Shown in pieces: positions 33,862 to 43,908 of a DNA stretch of 64,000 nucleotides. The notes beneath the pieces are model-generated. The model was not told the origin of the DNA and did not search any database. It was given only the letters and a program-made list of their open reading frames with translations. The DNA comes from an uncultured Lachnospiraceae bacterium. GTDB lineage: Bacteria; Bacillota; Clostridia; Lachnospirales; Lachnospiraceae. Both the position numbers and the translations under genes were made by a program. The DNA is taken from NCBI GenBank assembly GCA_934432885.1, contig CAKRYY010000004.1, forward strand, positions 32,215 through 96,214, in the 5' to 3' direction. The stretch's first letter is position 1. Each line of letters opens with the position of its first letter.

Positions 33862-34941
33862 ATGAAAAGAAAAGTTTTGGCAGTAATGATGGCAGCAATG
33901 GTGATGTCCCTGACAGCATGCGGGGCAGCCACTACACAGGAGGCAGCCGCAGTAACAGAGGAAACGACAGTACAGGAAGAGACAGAAGAAAGTGGGACAC
34001 AGGAAGCTGCTGCAACGGACGATGCACAGTATACCATCGGTATTTCACAGTTTGCAGAGCATGGCTCATTGGATAACTGCAAGGAAGGCTTTTTGCAGGG
34101 ACTGGCAGAGGCTGGAATCGAAGAAGGCAAAAACCTTACCGTATTATTTGATAACGCACAGGCAGATATGGGAACTGCAAGCACCATTTCAGATGCTTAT
34201 GTTTCCCAGAAGGTTGATTTAATCTGTGCGATTGCAACACCGAGTGCGATGAGTGCTTACAATTCCTGTATGGAAACAGAGATTCCTGTTATTTATACCG
34301 CAGTATCTGATCCGGTTGGCGCAGGACTTGCAGCAGAGGACGGAACAAGCGTAGGCAACATTACCGGTACGAGCGATGCGCTTCCGGTAACGCAGCAGCT
34401 TAAAATGATTCGTCAGATGCTTCCAGAGGCTAAGAAAATCGGCATCATCTATACGACAAGTGAAGCCAACTCTGTAAGCACGATTGAAGAATACAAGGCA
34501 AATGCGGCAGAGTATGGATTTGAAATCGTAGACACCGGCATCAATACGATTGCTGACGTACCGATGGCGGCTGCTGATATGGTGGAAAAGGTTGACTGCA
34601 TTACCAATCTGACGGATAATACTGTTGTATCTGCACTGCAGACAGTTTTAGATGCAGCAAACAAAAAAGGAATTCCGGTATTTGGTTCAGAAATTGAGCA
34701 GGTGAAGAACGGCTGTGTAGCTTCTATGGGACTGGATTATGTTGCACTTGGCAAGCAGACAGGCGCAATGGCGGCAAAGGTATTAAAGGGAGAGGCAAAG
34801 GCATCTGACCTTCCGTTTGAAGTTATTACCGAAGCAAGCCTGTACCTGAATACGGCAGCAGCAGAAAAGATTGGTCTGGAGATTCCGGCAGATATGGCAG
34901 GAAGCGCAGCAGAAAGCTTTGATACAATTGTTGTATCATAA
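33862..34941 (+). CDS. trpX: ABC transporter substrate-binding lipoprotein (PF04392 type, TrpX-like)
   Basis: 359 residues: signal peptide with lipobox SLTACG, a Glu/Thr/Ala-rich linker to about residue 53, then a two-lobed binding domain of the ABC_sub_bind family (YTIGISQFAEHGSLDNCKEG, DLICAIATPSAMSAYN, IPVIYTAVSDPVGAG, KKIGIIYTTSEANS). The upstream T-box with a likely Trp codon and the family's known tryptophan members point to Trp or a precursor. First of three transporter genes. Confidence 0.82.
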   Translation: MKRKVLAVMMAAMVMSLTACGAATTQEAAAVTEETTVQEETEESGTQEAAATDDAQYTIGISQFAEHGSLDNCKEGFLQGLAEAGIEEGKNLTVLFDNAQADMGTASTISDAYVSQKVDLICAIATPSAMSAYNSCMETEIPVIYTAVSDPVGAGLAAEDGTSVGNITGTSDALPVTQQLKMIRQMLPEAKKIGIIYTTSEANSVSTIEEYKANAAEYGFEIVDTGINTIADVPMAAADMVEKVDCITNLTDNTVVSALQTVLDAANKKGIPVFGSEIEQVKNGCVASMGLDYVALGKQTGAMAAKVLKGEAKASDLPFEVITEASLYLNTAAAEKIGLEIPADMAGSAAESFDTIVVS

Positions 34942-34944
34942 ATA

Positions 34945-34962
34945 GATGCACACTCGCTTCGC
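34945..34962 (-). repeat. dispersed 18-base repeat (copy 1)
   Basis: On the minus strand this reads GCGAAGCGAGTGTGCATC, identical over 18 bases to 58983-59000. It lies in the short gap between the binding-protein and permease genes, followed by GCGAGGCGC. Confidence 0.75.
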
Positions 34963-35008
34963 GAGGCGCTGTGCGGGTAAATAAAATTTTGCTACAGGAG
35001 AAAAAGAG

Positions 35009-35902
35009 TTGGCACTGGTAATAAGCGTTTTGGAACAAGGCCTGATCTATGCGATTATGGCGCTTGGTATGTACATTACTTATAAAATATTGGATTTCCC
35101 GGATATGACGGTGGATGGCAGCTTCCCTATGGGAGCAGCCATTACCTGTGTCCTGATCTTAAAGGGCATATCGCCGGTACTTACCCTGCCGGTCTGCTTT
35201 CTGGCAGGTGCATTTGTCGGTATGCTAACGGGACTGATTCATGTAAAGCTGAAGGTGAGGGATCTGCTGTCCGGTATTATCATGATGACGGCACTCTATA
35301 CGGTGAATCTGCGGATTGCAGGCAAGGCGAATCTGCCGATTTACAATCAGGAGACGATTTTTGACAATGCCTTTGTAAATAGCATTTTAGGCGGCGGCAT
35401 TTCGCCTTATAAGACGACGGTTATTATTTTGATTATTACAGTGCTGACCAAGCTTTTGCTTGACTGGTATATGAGTACAAAATCCGGTTTTCTGCTTCGC
35501 GCAGTCGGAGACAATGATACGATAGTAACCTCGCTTGGCGTAGACAAGGGACTTGTTAAAATTGTAGGGCTTTCCATTGCAAACGGTCTGGTTACGATGA
35601 GCGGCGGCGTTTTTGCACAGCAGCAGCGCTTTTTTGATATTTCAGTAGGAACGGGTACAGCAGTTATCGGACTTGCCAGTGTTATTATAGGAACGAGTCT
35701 TTTCAAGAGGCTGACCTTCCTGCGTGTGACGACAAGCGTTGTAATCGGTTCTGTGATTTATAAGGGCTGTGTGGCGCTTGCGGTCAGAATGGGACTTTCC
35801 TCCAGCGATTTAAAGCTGATTACAGCTACTTTGTTCCTGCTTATCCTTGTACTTGGTATGGAAAGAAAAAAGAAGGTGAAAATAGATGCTGACGTTAAAT
35901 AA
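35009..35902 (+). CDS. trpY: ABC transporter permease (TrpY-like)
   Basis: 297 residues with eight to nine membrane segments; DFPDMTVDGSFPMGAA and GLANGLVTMSGGVFAQ-like (IANGLVTMSGGVFAQQQ) stretches are typical of the permeases that pair with PF04392 binding proteins. A TTG start is used: TTG at 35009 lies eight bases after AGGAG, and no ATG or GTG fits as well. Overlaps the ATPase gene by 17 bases. Confidence 0.85.
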   Translation: MALVISVLEQGLIYAIMALGMYITYKILDFPDMTVDGSFPMGAAITCVLILKGISPVLTLPVCFLAGAFVGMLTGLIHVKLKVRDLLSGIIMMTALYTVNLRIAGKANLPIYNQETIFDNAFVNSILGGGISPYKTTVIILIITVLTKLLLDWYMSTKSGFLLRAVGDNDTIVTSLGVDKGLVKIVGLSIANGLVTMSGGVFAQQQRFFDISVGTGTAVIGLASVIIGTSLFKRLTFLRVTTSVVIGSVIYKGCVALAVRMGLSSSDLKLITATLFLLILVLGMERKKKVKIDADVK

Positions 35903-36659
35903 GATTACAAAAAATTATAATCCCGGTACGGTAAACGAAATGTGTCTGTTTAACCAGTTTGATTTTTCCGTAAATGATGGGGAATTCGTTGCAGTAGTAG
36001 GCAGCAACGGTTCAGGAAAAACTTCGCTTTTGAATATTATCTGCGGCAGCATAGACGTTGACGGCGGCAGCATCTGCATTGGCGGGCAGGACATTACCAG
36101 AAGGAAGGACTATCTCAGGCATCGTAATATCGGGCGGGTATATCAGGACCCCTCGAAGGGAACCTGCCCCAGCATGACGATTCTTGAAAATATGTCTCTT
36201 GCAGACAATAAAGGGAAGCACTTTGGACTTGGAAGGTGTGTTAATAAGGCAAGGCAGGAGTATTACAGAGAACTGCTTTCCCAGCTTGGACTTGGTCTGG
36301 AGGATAAGCTTCATACACAGGTCGGGGCACTTTCCGGCGGACAGAGGCAGGCGGTGGCGCTTTTGATGTCAACGATGACGCCGATTGATTTTTTGATTCT
36401 GGATGAACATACGGCGGCGCTTGACCCCAAGACGGCGGAAATCATCATGGAGCTGACAGATAAGATAGTCAGGGAAAAACAGGTTACGACAATCATGGTA
36501 ACGCATAACCTGCGTTATGCGGTAGAGTATGGAAGCAGACTTGTGATGATGCATGAAGGAAAGATTATTTTAGACCGCTCTGGAGAGGAAAAGAAGCGTA
36601 TTGATACAGAAGAGATTATGAGCATCTTTAACCGAATCAGTGTAGAATGTGGCAACTGA
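35886..36659 (+). CDS. trpZ: ABC transporter ATP-binding protein (TrpZ-like)
   Basis: 257 residues with Walker A GSNGSGKTS, Q-loop VYQDPSKG, signature LSGGQRQAVAL, Walker B FLILDEHTAALDP and H-loop MVTHNL. The DEHTAALDP form and the YQDPSKGTCPSMT stretch are typical of the partner of this permease family. Last gene of the T-box operon. Confidence 0.92.
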   Translation: MLTLNKITKNYNPGTVNEMCLFNQFDFSVNDGEFVAVVGSNGSGKTSLLNIICGSIDVDGGSICIGGQDITRRKDYLRHRNIGRVYQDPSKGTCPSMTILENMSLADNKGKHFGLGRCVNKARQEYYRELLSQLGLGLEDKLHTQVGALSGGQRQAVALLMSTMTPIDFLILDEHTAALDPKTAEIIMELTDKIVREKQVTTIMVTHNLRYAVEYGSRLVMMHEGKIILDRSGEEKKRIDTEEIMSIFNRISVECGN

Positions 36660-36675
36660 CAGATGGACGAAAAGA

Positions 36676-36710
36676 AAAGCGCCCCTGACCTTACAGGTCA
36701 AGGGCGCTTT
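36676..36710. terminator. bidirectional terminator
   Basis: AAAGCGCCCCTGACCT pairs with AGGTCAAGGGCGCTTT. The better T run is on the minus strand, for the small gene at 36743. Confidence 0.8.
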
Positions 36711-36742
36711 CCCACTTTATCATTTATCAGAAAATTGAAGTA

Positions 36743-36991
36743 TCAGGCTGGTGTATTGCGGCGGTTCATCAGGTAGGACAGGATTTTGTGGCAATCTTCA
36801 TCCTTATGGAACTTTAATTCAATCTGTGGAATACTGCCGTAAATCTGGTGGAAGGGGAGCGTTTTGGCATCCTCGCTTCCGTTAAAAAGCTGTCTGCGGT
36901 TTCCATTTTCTTCAATCAGTTCTACGGTGCCTTCACATTCTGTCAGACGCTGGAAAAATGTACGTGCATCATGGATGTTGTAGATTTTCAT
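36743..36991 (-). CDS. small conserved-looking protein of unknown function
   Basis: 82 residues, no signal peptide or membrane segment, mixed charged. Starts with MKIYNIHDARTFFQRL and ends with a basic helix. A good AGGAGG site (GGGGTCTT side, AAAGGAGG on the minus strand) precedes the ATG and a terminator follows, so it is probably a real gene. I do not recognise the family. It is divergent from the AraC gene at 37128. Confidence 0.65.
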   Translation of the reverse strand: MKIYNIHDARTFFQRLTECEGTVELIEENGNRRQLFNGSEDAKTLPFHQIYGSIPQIELKFHKDEDCHKILSYLMNRRNTPA

Positions 36992-37127
36992 AAGACCCCT
37001 CCTTTTCTTTTTTCTTGTATGTATCTCTTGTTTCTGATATAATTATATCGATAAAATAGACGTGATAAAATCTATATAACGACAAATATTAAAACTATAT
37101 GGACAATGATATTAGGAGATTGGCGAT

Positions 37128-38075
37128 ATGATTGCAACCATACTGAGACTTAATGATAATCTGGAAGAGCTGATTGAAAAGCCGGTAAAAGGCTTTCCCT
37201 ATTTTGCCTGCTTTGAAGATTTGACCAAACATCCCGGCGGCTATGTCCCCTGGCACTGGCATGCGGATATAGAGCTGATATGGGTGCTGCAGGGAAGCTT
37301 CCGCATGGATACCAATCATCACTCCTATGTGCTTGAGGCAGGAGAGGGCGCTTTTATCAATTCCAATGTGCTGCATTATAAGGAACCGCTTGCGGGACCT
37401 GCGCCGTTTACACTGGATCAGCTTTTTGATGTCAGCCTGCTTTCTGGCGGTTATACAAGCATTTTTGAGCAGAAATATATTTTGCCCATAATTGAATGTA
37501 AGGAGCTTGAGGTCATGCTGTTTCAGCCCTCGCGGCCAGATGAAAGAAGGATTCTTGAGCTGATGCGCCATGCCTATGATGCAGCGGACATGCAGAATTA
37601 TGGCTATGAATTTACGGTCAGGAATGACCTTTCAGAAATGTGGGCGCTGATGTACAAGCTGGCGGAGCCGATTTTGCAGGGCGGGCGGACACCTTCCGGA
37701 CATGGAGAAGAACGTATCAAGCAGATGCTGCTGTTTATCCGGCAGCACTATCAGGAGCGGATTGCGCTGGGGGAGATTGCAGCGGCGGCAAATATCAGTG
37801 AACGGGAATGTCTGCGCTGCTTTCAGCAGAATCTGAATACCACGCCTTTTACCTATCTGATGGAATATCGAATCCGGCGTGCGGCTGCCATGCTGCGGGA
37901 GAAGGATGCTTCTGTGACGGAGATTGCATATTCCAGCGGCTTTTCCGGGACGAGCTATTTCGGAAAAATTTTTAAAGAGGTAATGGGCTGCACGCCGTCT
38001 GCTTACAGGCTGCAGCAGCGGGAAAATGCAGAAAAAAGGAGAGCGGAATCCAAAACGGATTCTGCCCTCACATAA
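37128..38075 (+). CDS. AraC-family transcriptional regulator with cupin sensor domain
   Basis: 315 residues with the same plan as the regulator at 2.6 kb: cupin part GGYVPWHWHADIELIWVL and GEGAFINSNVLHY, then two helix-turn-helix motifs (IALGEIAAAANISERECLRCF and VTEIAYSSGFSGTSYFGKIFK) and CTPSAYR. No obvious target operon: neighbours are the small gene upstream and convergent pyrBI. Confidence 0.88.
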   Translation: MIATILRLNDNLEELIEKPVKGFPYFACFEDLTKHPGGYVPWHWHADIELIWVLQGSFRMDTNHHSYVLEAGEGAFINSNVLHYKEPLAGPAPFTLDQLFDVSLLSGGYTSIFEQKYILPIIECKELEVMLFQPSRPDERRILELMRHAYDAADMQNYGYEFTVRNDLSEMWALMYKLAEPILQGGRTPSGHGEERIKQMLLFIRQHYQERIALGEIAAAANISERECLRCFQQNLNTTPFTYLMEYRIRRAAAMLREKDASVTEIAYSSGFSGTSYFGKIFKEVMGCTPSAYRLQQRENAEKRRAESKTDSALT

Positions 38076-38097
38076 GTCATTTTCTTACAAAATCAGG

Positions 38098-38529
38098 CTA
38101 CCATCTTTCCTGGCATTTTTCTTCACAATATTTGCAGCGGTAAACCTCTTTTTCTGCGTCGGTCAGAACAAAGACATGCGGAAGTCCCTGCTCTATGGAA
38201 GTAATGCAGCGGGGATTTCTGCACTTAATGACATTCTTAATTTCCTTTGGCAGGGAAAGAATTCTTTTTTCTACGATGTTACCGTCCTTGATGACATTGA
38301 CAGTGATTTTGTGGTCGATAAAGCCGAGAATGTCAAGGTCTAAGGTATCAATATCACATTCTACCTTTAAAATATCCTTCCGTCCCATCTTGTTGCTGCG
38401 GGCATTTTTAATGATAGCAACAGTGCAGTCCAGCTTATCTAACTGTAAATGATGATAAATAGACATACTCATGCCTGCCTTGATATGGTCGAGCACGAAG
38501 CCTTCTTCAATTTTTCCTACGTTTAACAT
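38098..38529 (-). CDS. pyrI: aspartate carbamoyltransferase regulatory chain
   Basis: 143 residues. N-terminal allosteric domain (LDHIKAGMSMSIYHHL, LDILGFIDHKITVNVIKDG) and C-terminal zinc domain with four Cys in CRNPRC and CKYCEEKC. It makes the catalytic chain sensitive to nucleotides. It follows pyrB by 21 bases behind AGGAGG. Confidence 0.93.
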   Translation of the reverse strand: MLNVGKIEEGFVLDHIKAGMSMSIYHHLQLDKLDCTVAIIKNARSNKMGRKDILKVECDIDTLDLDILGFIDHKITVNVIKDGNIVEKRILSLPKEIKNVIKCRNPRCITSIEQGLPHVFVLTDAEKEVYRCKYCEEKCQERW

Positions 38530-38550
38530 ATTGTTTCCTCCTGACAGTGT

Positions 38551-39468
38551 TTAATTCTCTGAAAAACCAAGCAGTGTGTAAATCAGCGCCATGCGCACAT
38601 AGACGCCATACTGTGCCTGCTTGAAGTAAACAGCGCGCGGATCGTCGTCCACTTCTACGGAAATTTCATTGACACGAGGAAGTGGATGCAGAATCAGCAT
38701 ATCCTTTCGGGCAAGCTCCAGCTTGGCTTTGTTCAGAATATAGAAGTCCTTTAAGCGGACATAGTCTTCCTCATTAAAGAAGCGTTCCTTCTGGACACGG
38801 GTCATGTAGAGCAGGTCGAGGCTGGCTATCCGGTCCTCAAGACGGATGACTTCTTCATAGTCAATACCTTTTTCTTTCAGCATATCTGTGATATAGTCAG
38901 GAACACGCAGTTCTTCTGGTGAGATAAAGATAAAATGGACATCTTCATAGCGGGAGAGGGCGCGAATCAGGGAATGGACGGTACGGCCAAATTTCAAATC
39001 GCCGCACAGACCAATCGTCAGATGATTAAGCCTGCCCTTCAGGGAGCGGATGGTAAGCATATCGGTCAGTGTCTGGGTAGGGTGCTGATGTCCGCCGTCA
39101 CCTGCGTTGATAACGGGGATTTTGGAATAGCTGGCAGCTACCATAGGAGCGCCCTCCTTGGGATGACGCATAGCACAGATGTCTGCATAGCAGGAGATAA
39201 TGCGGATGGTGTCGGCAACGCTTTCCCCTTTGGAAGCGCTGGAGCAGGAAGCGTCAGAAAAGCCGAGCACTTTGCCGCCGAGATTTAACATGGCTGCTTC
39301 AAAGCTGAGGCGTGTTCTGGTACTGGGCTCATAAAAGCAGGTGGCAAGCTTTTTACCGTCGCATACATGTGCGTAGCGGTCCAGATGCTGTTCCATATCA
39401 TTTGCCAGGTCGAAAAGTTTGTTTAGTTCTTCCGTTGAAAAATCCAACGGGCTCATAAGATGTCTCAT
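38551..39468 (-). CDS. pyrB: aspartate carbamoyltransferase catalytic chain
   Basis: 305 residues, normal length. Carbamoyl-phosphate site [19 protein letters not shown] and HPLPR are intact. First committed step of pyrimidine synthesis. I place the start at 39468 because it follows AAGGAGAG and begins the conserved [11 protein letters not shown] region; the open frame extends 23 codons further through a hairpin. Pairs with pyrI to form the regulated holoenzyme. Confidence 0.95.
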   Translation of the reverse strand: MRHLMSPLDFSTEELNKLFDLANDMEQHLDRYAHVCDGKKLATCFYEPSTRTRLSFEAAMLNLGGKVLGFSDASCSSASKGESVADTIRIISCYADICAMRHPKEGAPMVAASYSKIPVINAGDGGHQHPTQTLTDMLTIRSLKGRLNHLTIGLCGDLKFGRTVHSLIRALSRYEDVHFIFISPEELRVPDYITDMLKEKGIDYEEVIRLEDRIASLDLLYMTRVQKERFFNEEDYVRLKDFYILNKAKLELARKDMLILHPLPRVNEISVEVDDDPRAVYFKQAQYGVYVRMALIYTLLGFSEN

Positions 39469-39497
39469 AAGTTCTCTCCTTTGCATAATATCCATAA

Positions 39498-39529
39498 AAA
39501 ATCGAAGGAATAAAAATTCCTTCGATTTT
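39498..39529 (-). terminator. terminator or attenuator between nitroreductase and pyrBI
   Basis: Perfect 14-base-pair stem AAAATCGAAGGAAT / ATTCCTTCGATTTT with a four-base loop, ending in six T on the minus strand. Only about 30 bases separate it from the pyrB start. Confidence 0.8.
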
Positions 39530-39533
39530 AAAA

Positions 39534-40073
39534 TCATTTATAAGAAATCAAATCAGAAACCGGTTTTCTCTTTGGAGCAGCCGGCGCCTCATCGGGATAT
39601 CCAATTGGAATCAATGCGACCAGTTCACGGTCATCGGGAAGCTCTAAAAGCTGGGCAGCAGCGGCTTCGTCAAAAATACCCTGAATTACGGAGCCAATAC
39701 CCTGTTCCCATGCTGCGAGGCAAAACGCTTCAGATGCGATGCCTGCATCAAACATCTGCCAGGTATCCTTACGAGGGGTAGTAAAGGAGCCGTCCCTTTC
39801 ATAGCCGCATCTGTTTTTAATAACAGTAACTGCAATCAGCATTGGCGCGTTCTGGATAATCTTTCCATTATTTGGAAATGTAGTAGTACATTCGCTGGCA
39901 ATTTTATCCTTTAATTCGCCCTCTACAGCGATATAACGGACGATTTGTGTATTCTTCCAGCTTGGAGCATAGGAAGCAGTTTCGATGATTCCCTCAAGTA
40001 ACTGATGGTCAATCTTCTGATCCTTGAATCTGCGGATGCTTCTGCGTTCGCGGATACATTCTTTTGCGGTCAT
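39534..40073 (-). CDS. nitroreductase-family flavoprotein
   Basis: 179 residues: N-terminal [13 protein letters not shown] (FMN phosphate site), PSWKNTQ, then [13 protein letters not shown] and [12 protein letters not shown] near the C-terminus, all typical of the FMN-dependent nitroreductase superfamily. Substrate unknown. It lies directly upstream of pyrBI on the same strand, with a hairpin between. Confidence 0.85.
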   Translation of the reverse strand: MTAKECIRERRSIRRFKDQKIDHQLLEGIIETASYAPSWKNTQIVRYIAVEGELKDKIASECTTTFPNNGKIIQNAPMLIAVTVIKNRCGYERDGSFTTPRKDTWQMFDAGIASEAFCLAAWEQGIGSVIQGIFDEAAAAQLLELPDDRELVALIPIGYPDEAPAAPKRKPVSDLISYK

Positions 40074-40230
40074 TTAACGTCCTCCTTTTTACATTTCTTA
40101 ACTGCAATTATGATAGCATATACCCCCTTTTCTTTCAATACAAAATCTGCTAGAATGATAAAACATTGAAAAATCATACAGAAAGGTTTGTATGAAAGAA
40201 ACGATAAACCGAAAACTGGGAGGCAGAAGT

Positions 40231-41604
40231 ATGGAACTTGATATGACAAAGGGGAAGCCTTCGGGGCTCATTATCCGCTTTATTATTCCACTTGTGATTG
40301 GAAATATTTTCCAGCAGTTATATAATATGGTAGATACAATTATCGTGGGACAGTTTGTCGGCGTGAAAGCGCTTGCAGCGGTTGGCGCAACGGGAACGAT
40401 TATGTTTCTGATTCTCGGATTCATGCAGGGACTTACGACGGGCTTTACCGTATTGACTTCACAGCGTTTTGGCGCAGGCGATATGGAGGGAATGAAAAAG
40501 AGCGTTGGCACGGCTGCGATTCTTTCTATCCTTTCTACGGTTGTAATGACTGCCGTCAGCGTGGCAGGAATGAACGGATTGCTGCATCTGATGCAGACGC
40601 CGGAGGATATTTTCGATATGTCCAGAACCTACATTATCATTATATGTGCAGGAATGGGCTGCACAGTGCTTTATAACCTGATGGCAAGTATCCTGCGGGC
40701 AGTGGGAAACAGCAAGGTTCCGTTATATTTTCTGATTGTATCGGCAATTACCAATATTATTCTGGATTTGGTTTTTATCATCAATTTCCACATGGGGGTA
40801 GCGGGGGCTGCATGGGCGACCGTTATCTCACAGGGACTGTCAGGCTTATTATGCGTCTTTTATGTAGCAAGGAAGGTGGCGGTGCTGAAGCTTGAAAAGC
40901 GGCATTTTGCACTGGATTTTCATTTAATGAAGATAGAGACATCCATCGGCTTTCCGATGGCGATTCAGTTTTCCATAACGGCAGTTGGCACGATTATGGT
41001 TCAGGCGGCGTTAAATATGCTTGGTTCGATGGCAGTAGCTGCTTATACAGCGGCATCCAAGGTAGAACAGCTCGTAACGCAGCCCTTCCTTGCGATGGGC
41101 ATGACAATGGCGACTTATGCGGGGCAGAATCGGGGTGTCAACGCCTACGACCGGATTCGGCAGGGCGCACGGTTTGGACTGCTGATTTCTACGATTTATG
41201 CGCTTACAGTATTTGCCTTGATTATGCTCTTTAAGCATGCGCTGATTGCAATGTTCGTATCGGAAAATCTTGCTGAGATTGAGGAATATGCGACGATTTA
41301 TCTTTTCCTTTGCGGAACCTGCTTTACGCCGCTTGGAATGATATTTATTTACAGAAATATTTTACAAGGCTGTGGCTATGCACTGATTCCTACGATGGGC
41401 GGTGTCGTAGAGCTGGTAAGCCGTGCGGTGGTTGCTGTGATTGCAGCGAGCCGCCACAGCTTTACAGGAGTCTGTGTTGCCAATATGGGCGCATGGGCGA
41501 GTGCAGGAATCTTTTTGTTTATTTCCTATCAGATTATTTTTTACCGGATTGCAAAGAAGGAGCACTCTTTGCAGTCTCCGAAAGCAGAAAATGCTCAAAC
41601 ATAA
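40231..41604 (+). CDS. MATE-family multidrug/Na+ efflux transporter
   Basis: 457 residues and 12 predicted membrane segments. The start MELDMTKGKPSGLIIRF and the following NMVDTIIVGQFVG are typical of clostridial MATE proteins. GGGAGG sits eight bases before the ATG at 40231; an alternative ATG at 40192 would add 13 residues. The last 71 bases overlap the convergent CmpB-type gene. Substrate unknown. Confidence 0.85.
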   Translation: MELDMTKGKPSGLIIRFIIPLVIGNIFQQLYNMVDTIIVGQFVGVKALAAVGATGTIMFLILGFMQGLTTGFTVLTSQRFGAGDMEGMKKSVGTAAILSILSTVVMTAVSVAGMNGLLHLMQTPEDIFDMSRTYIIIICAGMGCTVLYNLMASILRAVGNSKVPLYFLIVSAITNIILDLVFIINFHMGVAGAAWATVISQGLSGLLCVFYVARKVAVLKLEKRHFALDFHLMKIETSIGFPMAIQFSITAVGTIMVQAALNMLGSMAVAAYTAASKVEQLVTQPFLAMGMTMATYAGQNRGVNAYDRIRQGARFGLLISTIYALTVFALIMLFKHALIAMFVSENLAEIEEYATIYLFLCGTCFTPLGMIFIYRNILQGCGYALIPTMGGVVELVSRAVVAVIAASRHSFTGVCVANMGAWASAGIFLFISYQIIFYRIAKKEHSLQSPKAENAQT

Positions 41605-41965
41605 GTCCAGTCAGGAACCATAAGGGGGCGTAATCCAGCCGGATTACGCCTCCTATATGGAAGCGGGAATTTTCATAGTTCCAGGGGCAGAGGTCTCTTT
41701 TCGACAGTGATTTTCCGGTGATATATTCCGCAGTAAAAATGCAGAGCATATAGGTAATGCCGCGCCAGAATATAGGAAGGCGGCGGATCAGGCGATAGAC
41801 GGGACCAAGAAAGACACCCATGCCGTAGATAAAAAACATAAATACGGAGGTGTGTCCCATACAGGTCTTTTCGCGCCGCCTGAGTGACTGCAGGGCGGTA
41901 AACAGTATTTCGAGGCACCAGCCGAGGATGCCGCAGTGAAGGAAAGAAAGAAAATATTTTTTCAT
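41534..41965 (-). CDS. short CmpB-type membrane protein (PF06541 family)
   Basis: 143 residues with about four membrane segments. CGILGWCLEILFTALQSLRRRE and CMGHTSVFMFFIYGMG correspond to the GWCFE and FMRGPFLPIYG blocks of the CmpB-type protein at 27.3 kb, and CPWNYENS to its WDYTG block. The frame is open upstream but homology begins at the ATG at 41965. The ribosome site is weak. A ten-base inverted repeat GGCGTAATCC / GGATTACGCC at 41628-41651 lies inside the coding region. Confidence 0.65.
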   Translation of the reverse strand: MKKYFLSFLHCGILGWCLEILFTALQSLRRREKTCMGHTSVFMFFIYGMGVFLGPVYRLIRRLPIFWRGITYMLCIFTAEYITGKSLSKRDLCPWNYENSRFHIGGVIRLDYAPLWFLTGLMFEHFLLSETAKSAPSLQSGKK

Positions 41966-42017
41966 AATGAACAGTATTGCCGGAGAGAAAAAATCTATTC
42001 CGGAAAAAGGAGCAGAT

Positions 42018-43361
42018 ATGTGGAAGGATACCATTAAAAACCGCAGACAGGCGGAAGAGTATATGGAAAAATTGCGTGCTGGAGGGATTGTGCTTGGACT
42101 TGATTCCATGCGCAGGCTGGCGGCTGCAATGGGAAATCCGCAGGATGAGCTGCGCTTTATACATATTGCCGGAACCAATGGAAAGGGCTCCCTGCTGGCA
42201 TTTTTATCCAGAATTTTATGGTGCGCCGGTTATCGGGTTGGAAGATACAGCTCTCCGGCTGTGTTTTCGGAGTTTGAGCGTTATCAGGTAAATGGACGTC
42301 CTATTTCATCAGATGATTTTGTACGTGGAATAGAGGCTGTGCGGCAGGCAGCAGAAAAACTGGAGGAGGCAGGCTATGCTTATCCAACGCCCTTTGAAGC
42401 GGAGACTGCGCTTGCATTCTGGTATTTTCGGGAGAAAAAGTGCGATATTGTTATACTGGAAACGGGAATGGGAGGGCTTACGGATGCGACCAATATTGTA
42501 TCTACGACAGTTGCGGCTGTTTTGACCTCTATCAGCCGGGACCATATAGGAATGCTTGGCAATACGCTGTCTGAAATTGCCATGCAGAAGGCGGGAATAA
42601 TAAAGAACAATTGTTATGTAATAATGGGACAGCAGCAGCCGGAGGTTTTTGAAATTATGAAAAGCACCTGTCAGGAAAGGCAGGCAATTCTTCGTACTGT
42701 TGATAGCGGAAAGGTTGGCAAGATACGTTATGGAATTGAAAAACAGGTGTTTTCTTATAAAAATCTTTCAAAACTGGAAATTTCAATGGCAGGGCTGTGG
42801 CAGGTTGAAAACGCGCTTTTGGCAGTGGAGACCGTATTGGCACTGCGGGAGGCGGGCTTTCAGATTTCCGATGCCATGCTGCGAAAGGGACTTTTGACAA
42901 CGCGCTGGAAGGGGCGTTTTTGTGTGCTGGCAAAGAAACCATATTTCATTATTGACGGTGCGCATAATGAGGATGCTGCGCAAAAATTGCGTGAAGCGGT
43001 GACATTCTATTTTACAAATAAACGGATAATTACTATAATAGGAATATTGAAGGATAAGGAATACGAAAAAATAGTTTCCCTGATGGCGCCGCTCGCGGCG
43101 CAGATTATAACGATAACGCCGCCGCATAATAAGCGTGCGCTTCCTGCTTATGAGCTTGCGGAAGCGGTCCGAGTGGTAAATCCTAACGTAACGGCGGCAG
43201 ACAGTCTGCAGGAGGCGGTAGAGATGAGCTATCTGCTGGCAGGAAAAGAGGACGTGATTCTTGCATTTGGTTCGTTGTCCTATTTGGGAGAACTGTCAAA
43301 AATTGTAGCACACAGGGACAGAATCAGGAGAGATACGCATGGTAAACCAGAAAAAAATTGA
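42018..43361 (+). CDS. folC: folylpolyglutamate synthase / dihydrofolate synthase
   Basis: 447 residues. ATP loop [16 protein letters not shown], metal site [26 protein letters not shown] and DGAHNEDAA match the Mur-ligase-like FolC. The ATG at 42018 follows AAAGGAGC. Adds glutamate to dihydropteroate and folates. First gene of a five-gene folate operon, overlapping folE by 23 bases. Confidence 0.93.
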   Translation: MWKDTIKNRRQAEEYMEKLRAGGIVLGLDSMRRLAAAMGNPQDELRFIHIAGTNGKGSLLAFLSRILWCAGYRVGRYSSPAVFSEFERYQVNGRPISSDDFVRGIEAVRQAAEKLEEAGYAYPTPFEAETALAFWYFREKKCDIVILETGMGGLTDATNIVSTTVAAVLTSISRDHIGMLGNTLSEIAMQKAGIIKNNCYVIMGQQQPEVFEIMKSTCQERQAILRTVDSGKVGKIRYGIEKQVFSYKNLSKLEISMAGLWQVENALLAVETVLALREAGFQISDAMLRKGLLTTRWKGRFCVLAKKPYFIIDGAHNEDAAQKLREAVTFYFTNKRIITIIGILKDKEYEKIVSLMAPLAAQIITITPPHNKRALPAYELAEAVRVVNPNVTAADSLQEAVEMSYLLAGKEDVILAFGSLSYLGELSKIVAHRDRIRRDTHGKPEKN

Positions 43362-43896
43362 ACAGGCGGTACGGCTTTTGCTGGAGGGCATCGGTGAAAA
43401 TCCGGACAGAGAGGGCTTAAGGGAGACGCCGGAGCGGATTGGAAGGATGTATGAGGAAATTTTTGGCGGACTTTCTGAGGACGCGGCGGTGCATCTTTCC
43501 AAACAGTTTCCTGTTGAAACAAACGAGATGGTTATGGAAAAGGACATCGTATTTTATTCTACGTGTGAGCACCATCTGCTTCCGTTTTTTGGAAAAGCGC
43601 ATGTGGCGTATATACCAAGAGGCTATGTTGTGGGGCTGAGCAAGCTGGCACGTACGGTTGAGGTCTATGCGAAAAGGCCGCAGATTCAGGAACGGCTGAC
43701 GGCGCAGGTAGCGGATGCCGTTATGAAGGAACTGGACGCAGAGGGCGTTATGGTGATGCTGGAAGCGGAGCATACCTGTATGACGATGCGCGGGATAAAA
43801 AAGCCCGGAAGCAGGACTGTAACGGTGGCAACGAGAGGCTGCTTCGAAACCCGGAAGGAACTGCAGGAACGATTCTTTGCATGTCTGACGCGATAA
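43339..43896 (+). CDS. folE: GTP cyclohydrolase I
   Basis: 185 residues. Zinc ligands C76 and H79 in [10 protein letters not shown] and C147 in HTCMTMRGI are present, as are GLSKLAR and RPQIQERLT. It makes dihydroneopterin triphosphate from GTP, opening folate synthesis. Overlaps folC and precedes the HD hydrolase by 12 bases. Confidence 0.96.
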   Translation: MVNQKKIEQAVRLLLEGIGENPDREGLRETPERIGRMYEEIFGGLSEDAAVHLSKQFPVETNEMVMEKDIVFYSTCEHHLLPFFGKAHVAYIPRGYVVGLSKLARTVEVYAKRPQIQERLTAQVADAVMKELDAEGVMVMLEAEHTCMTMRGIKKPGSRTVTVATRGCFETRKELQERFFACLTR

Positions 43897-43908
43897 ACGG
43901 GAGAGAAC

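Noticed and set aside
41628..41651. Ten-base inverted repeat after the MATE gene as a terminator
   Set aside because: No T run follows on the plus strand and it lies inside the coding part of the convergent CmpB-type gene.
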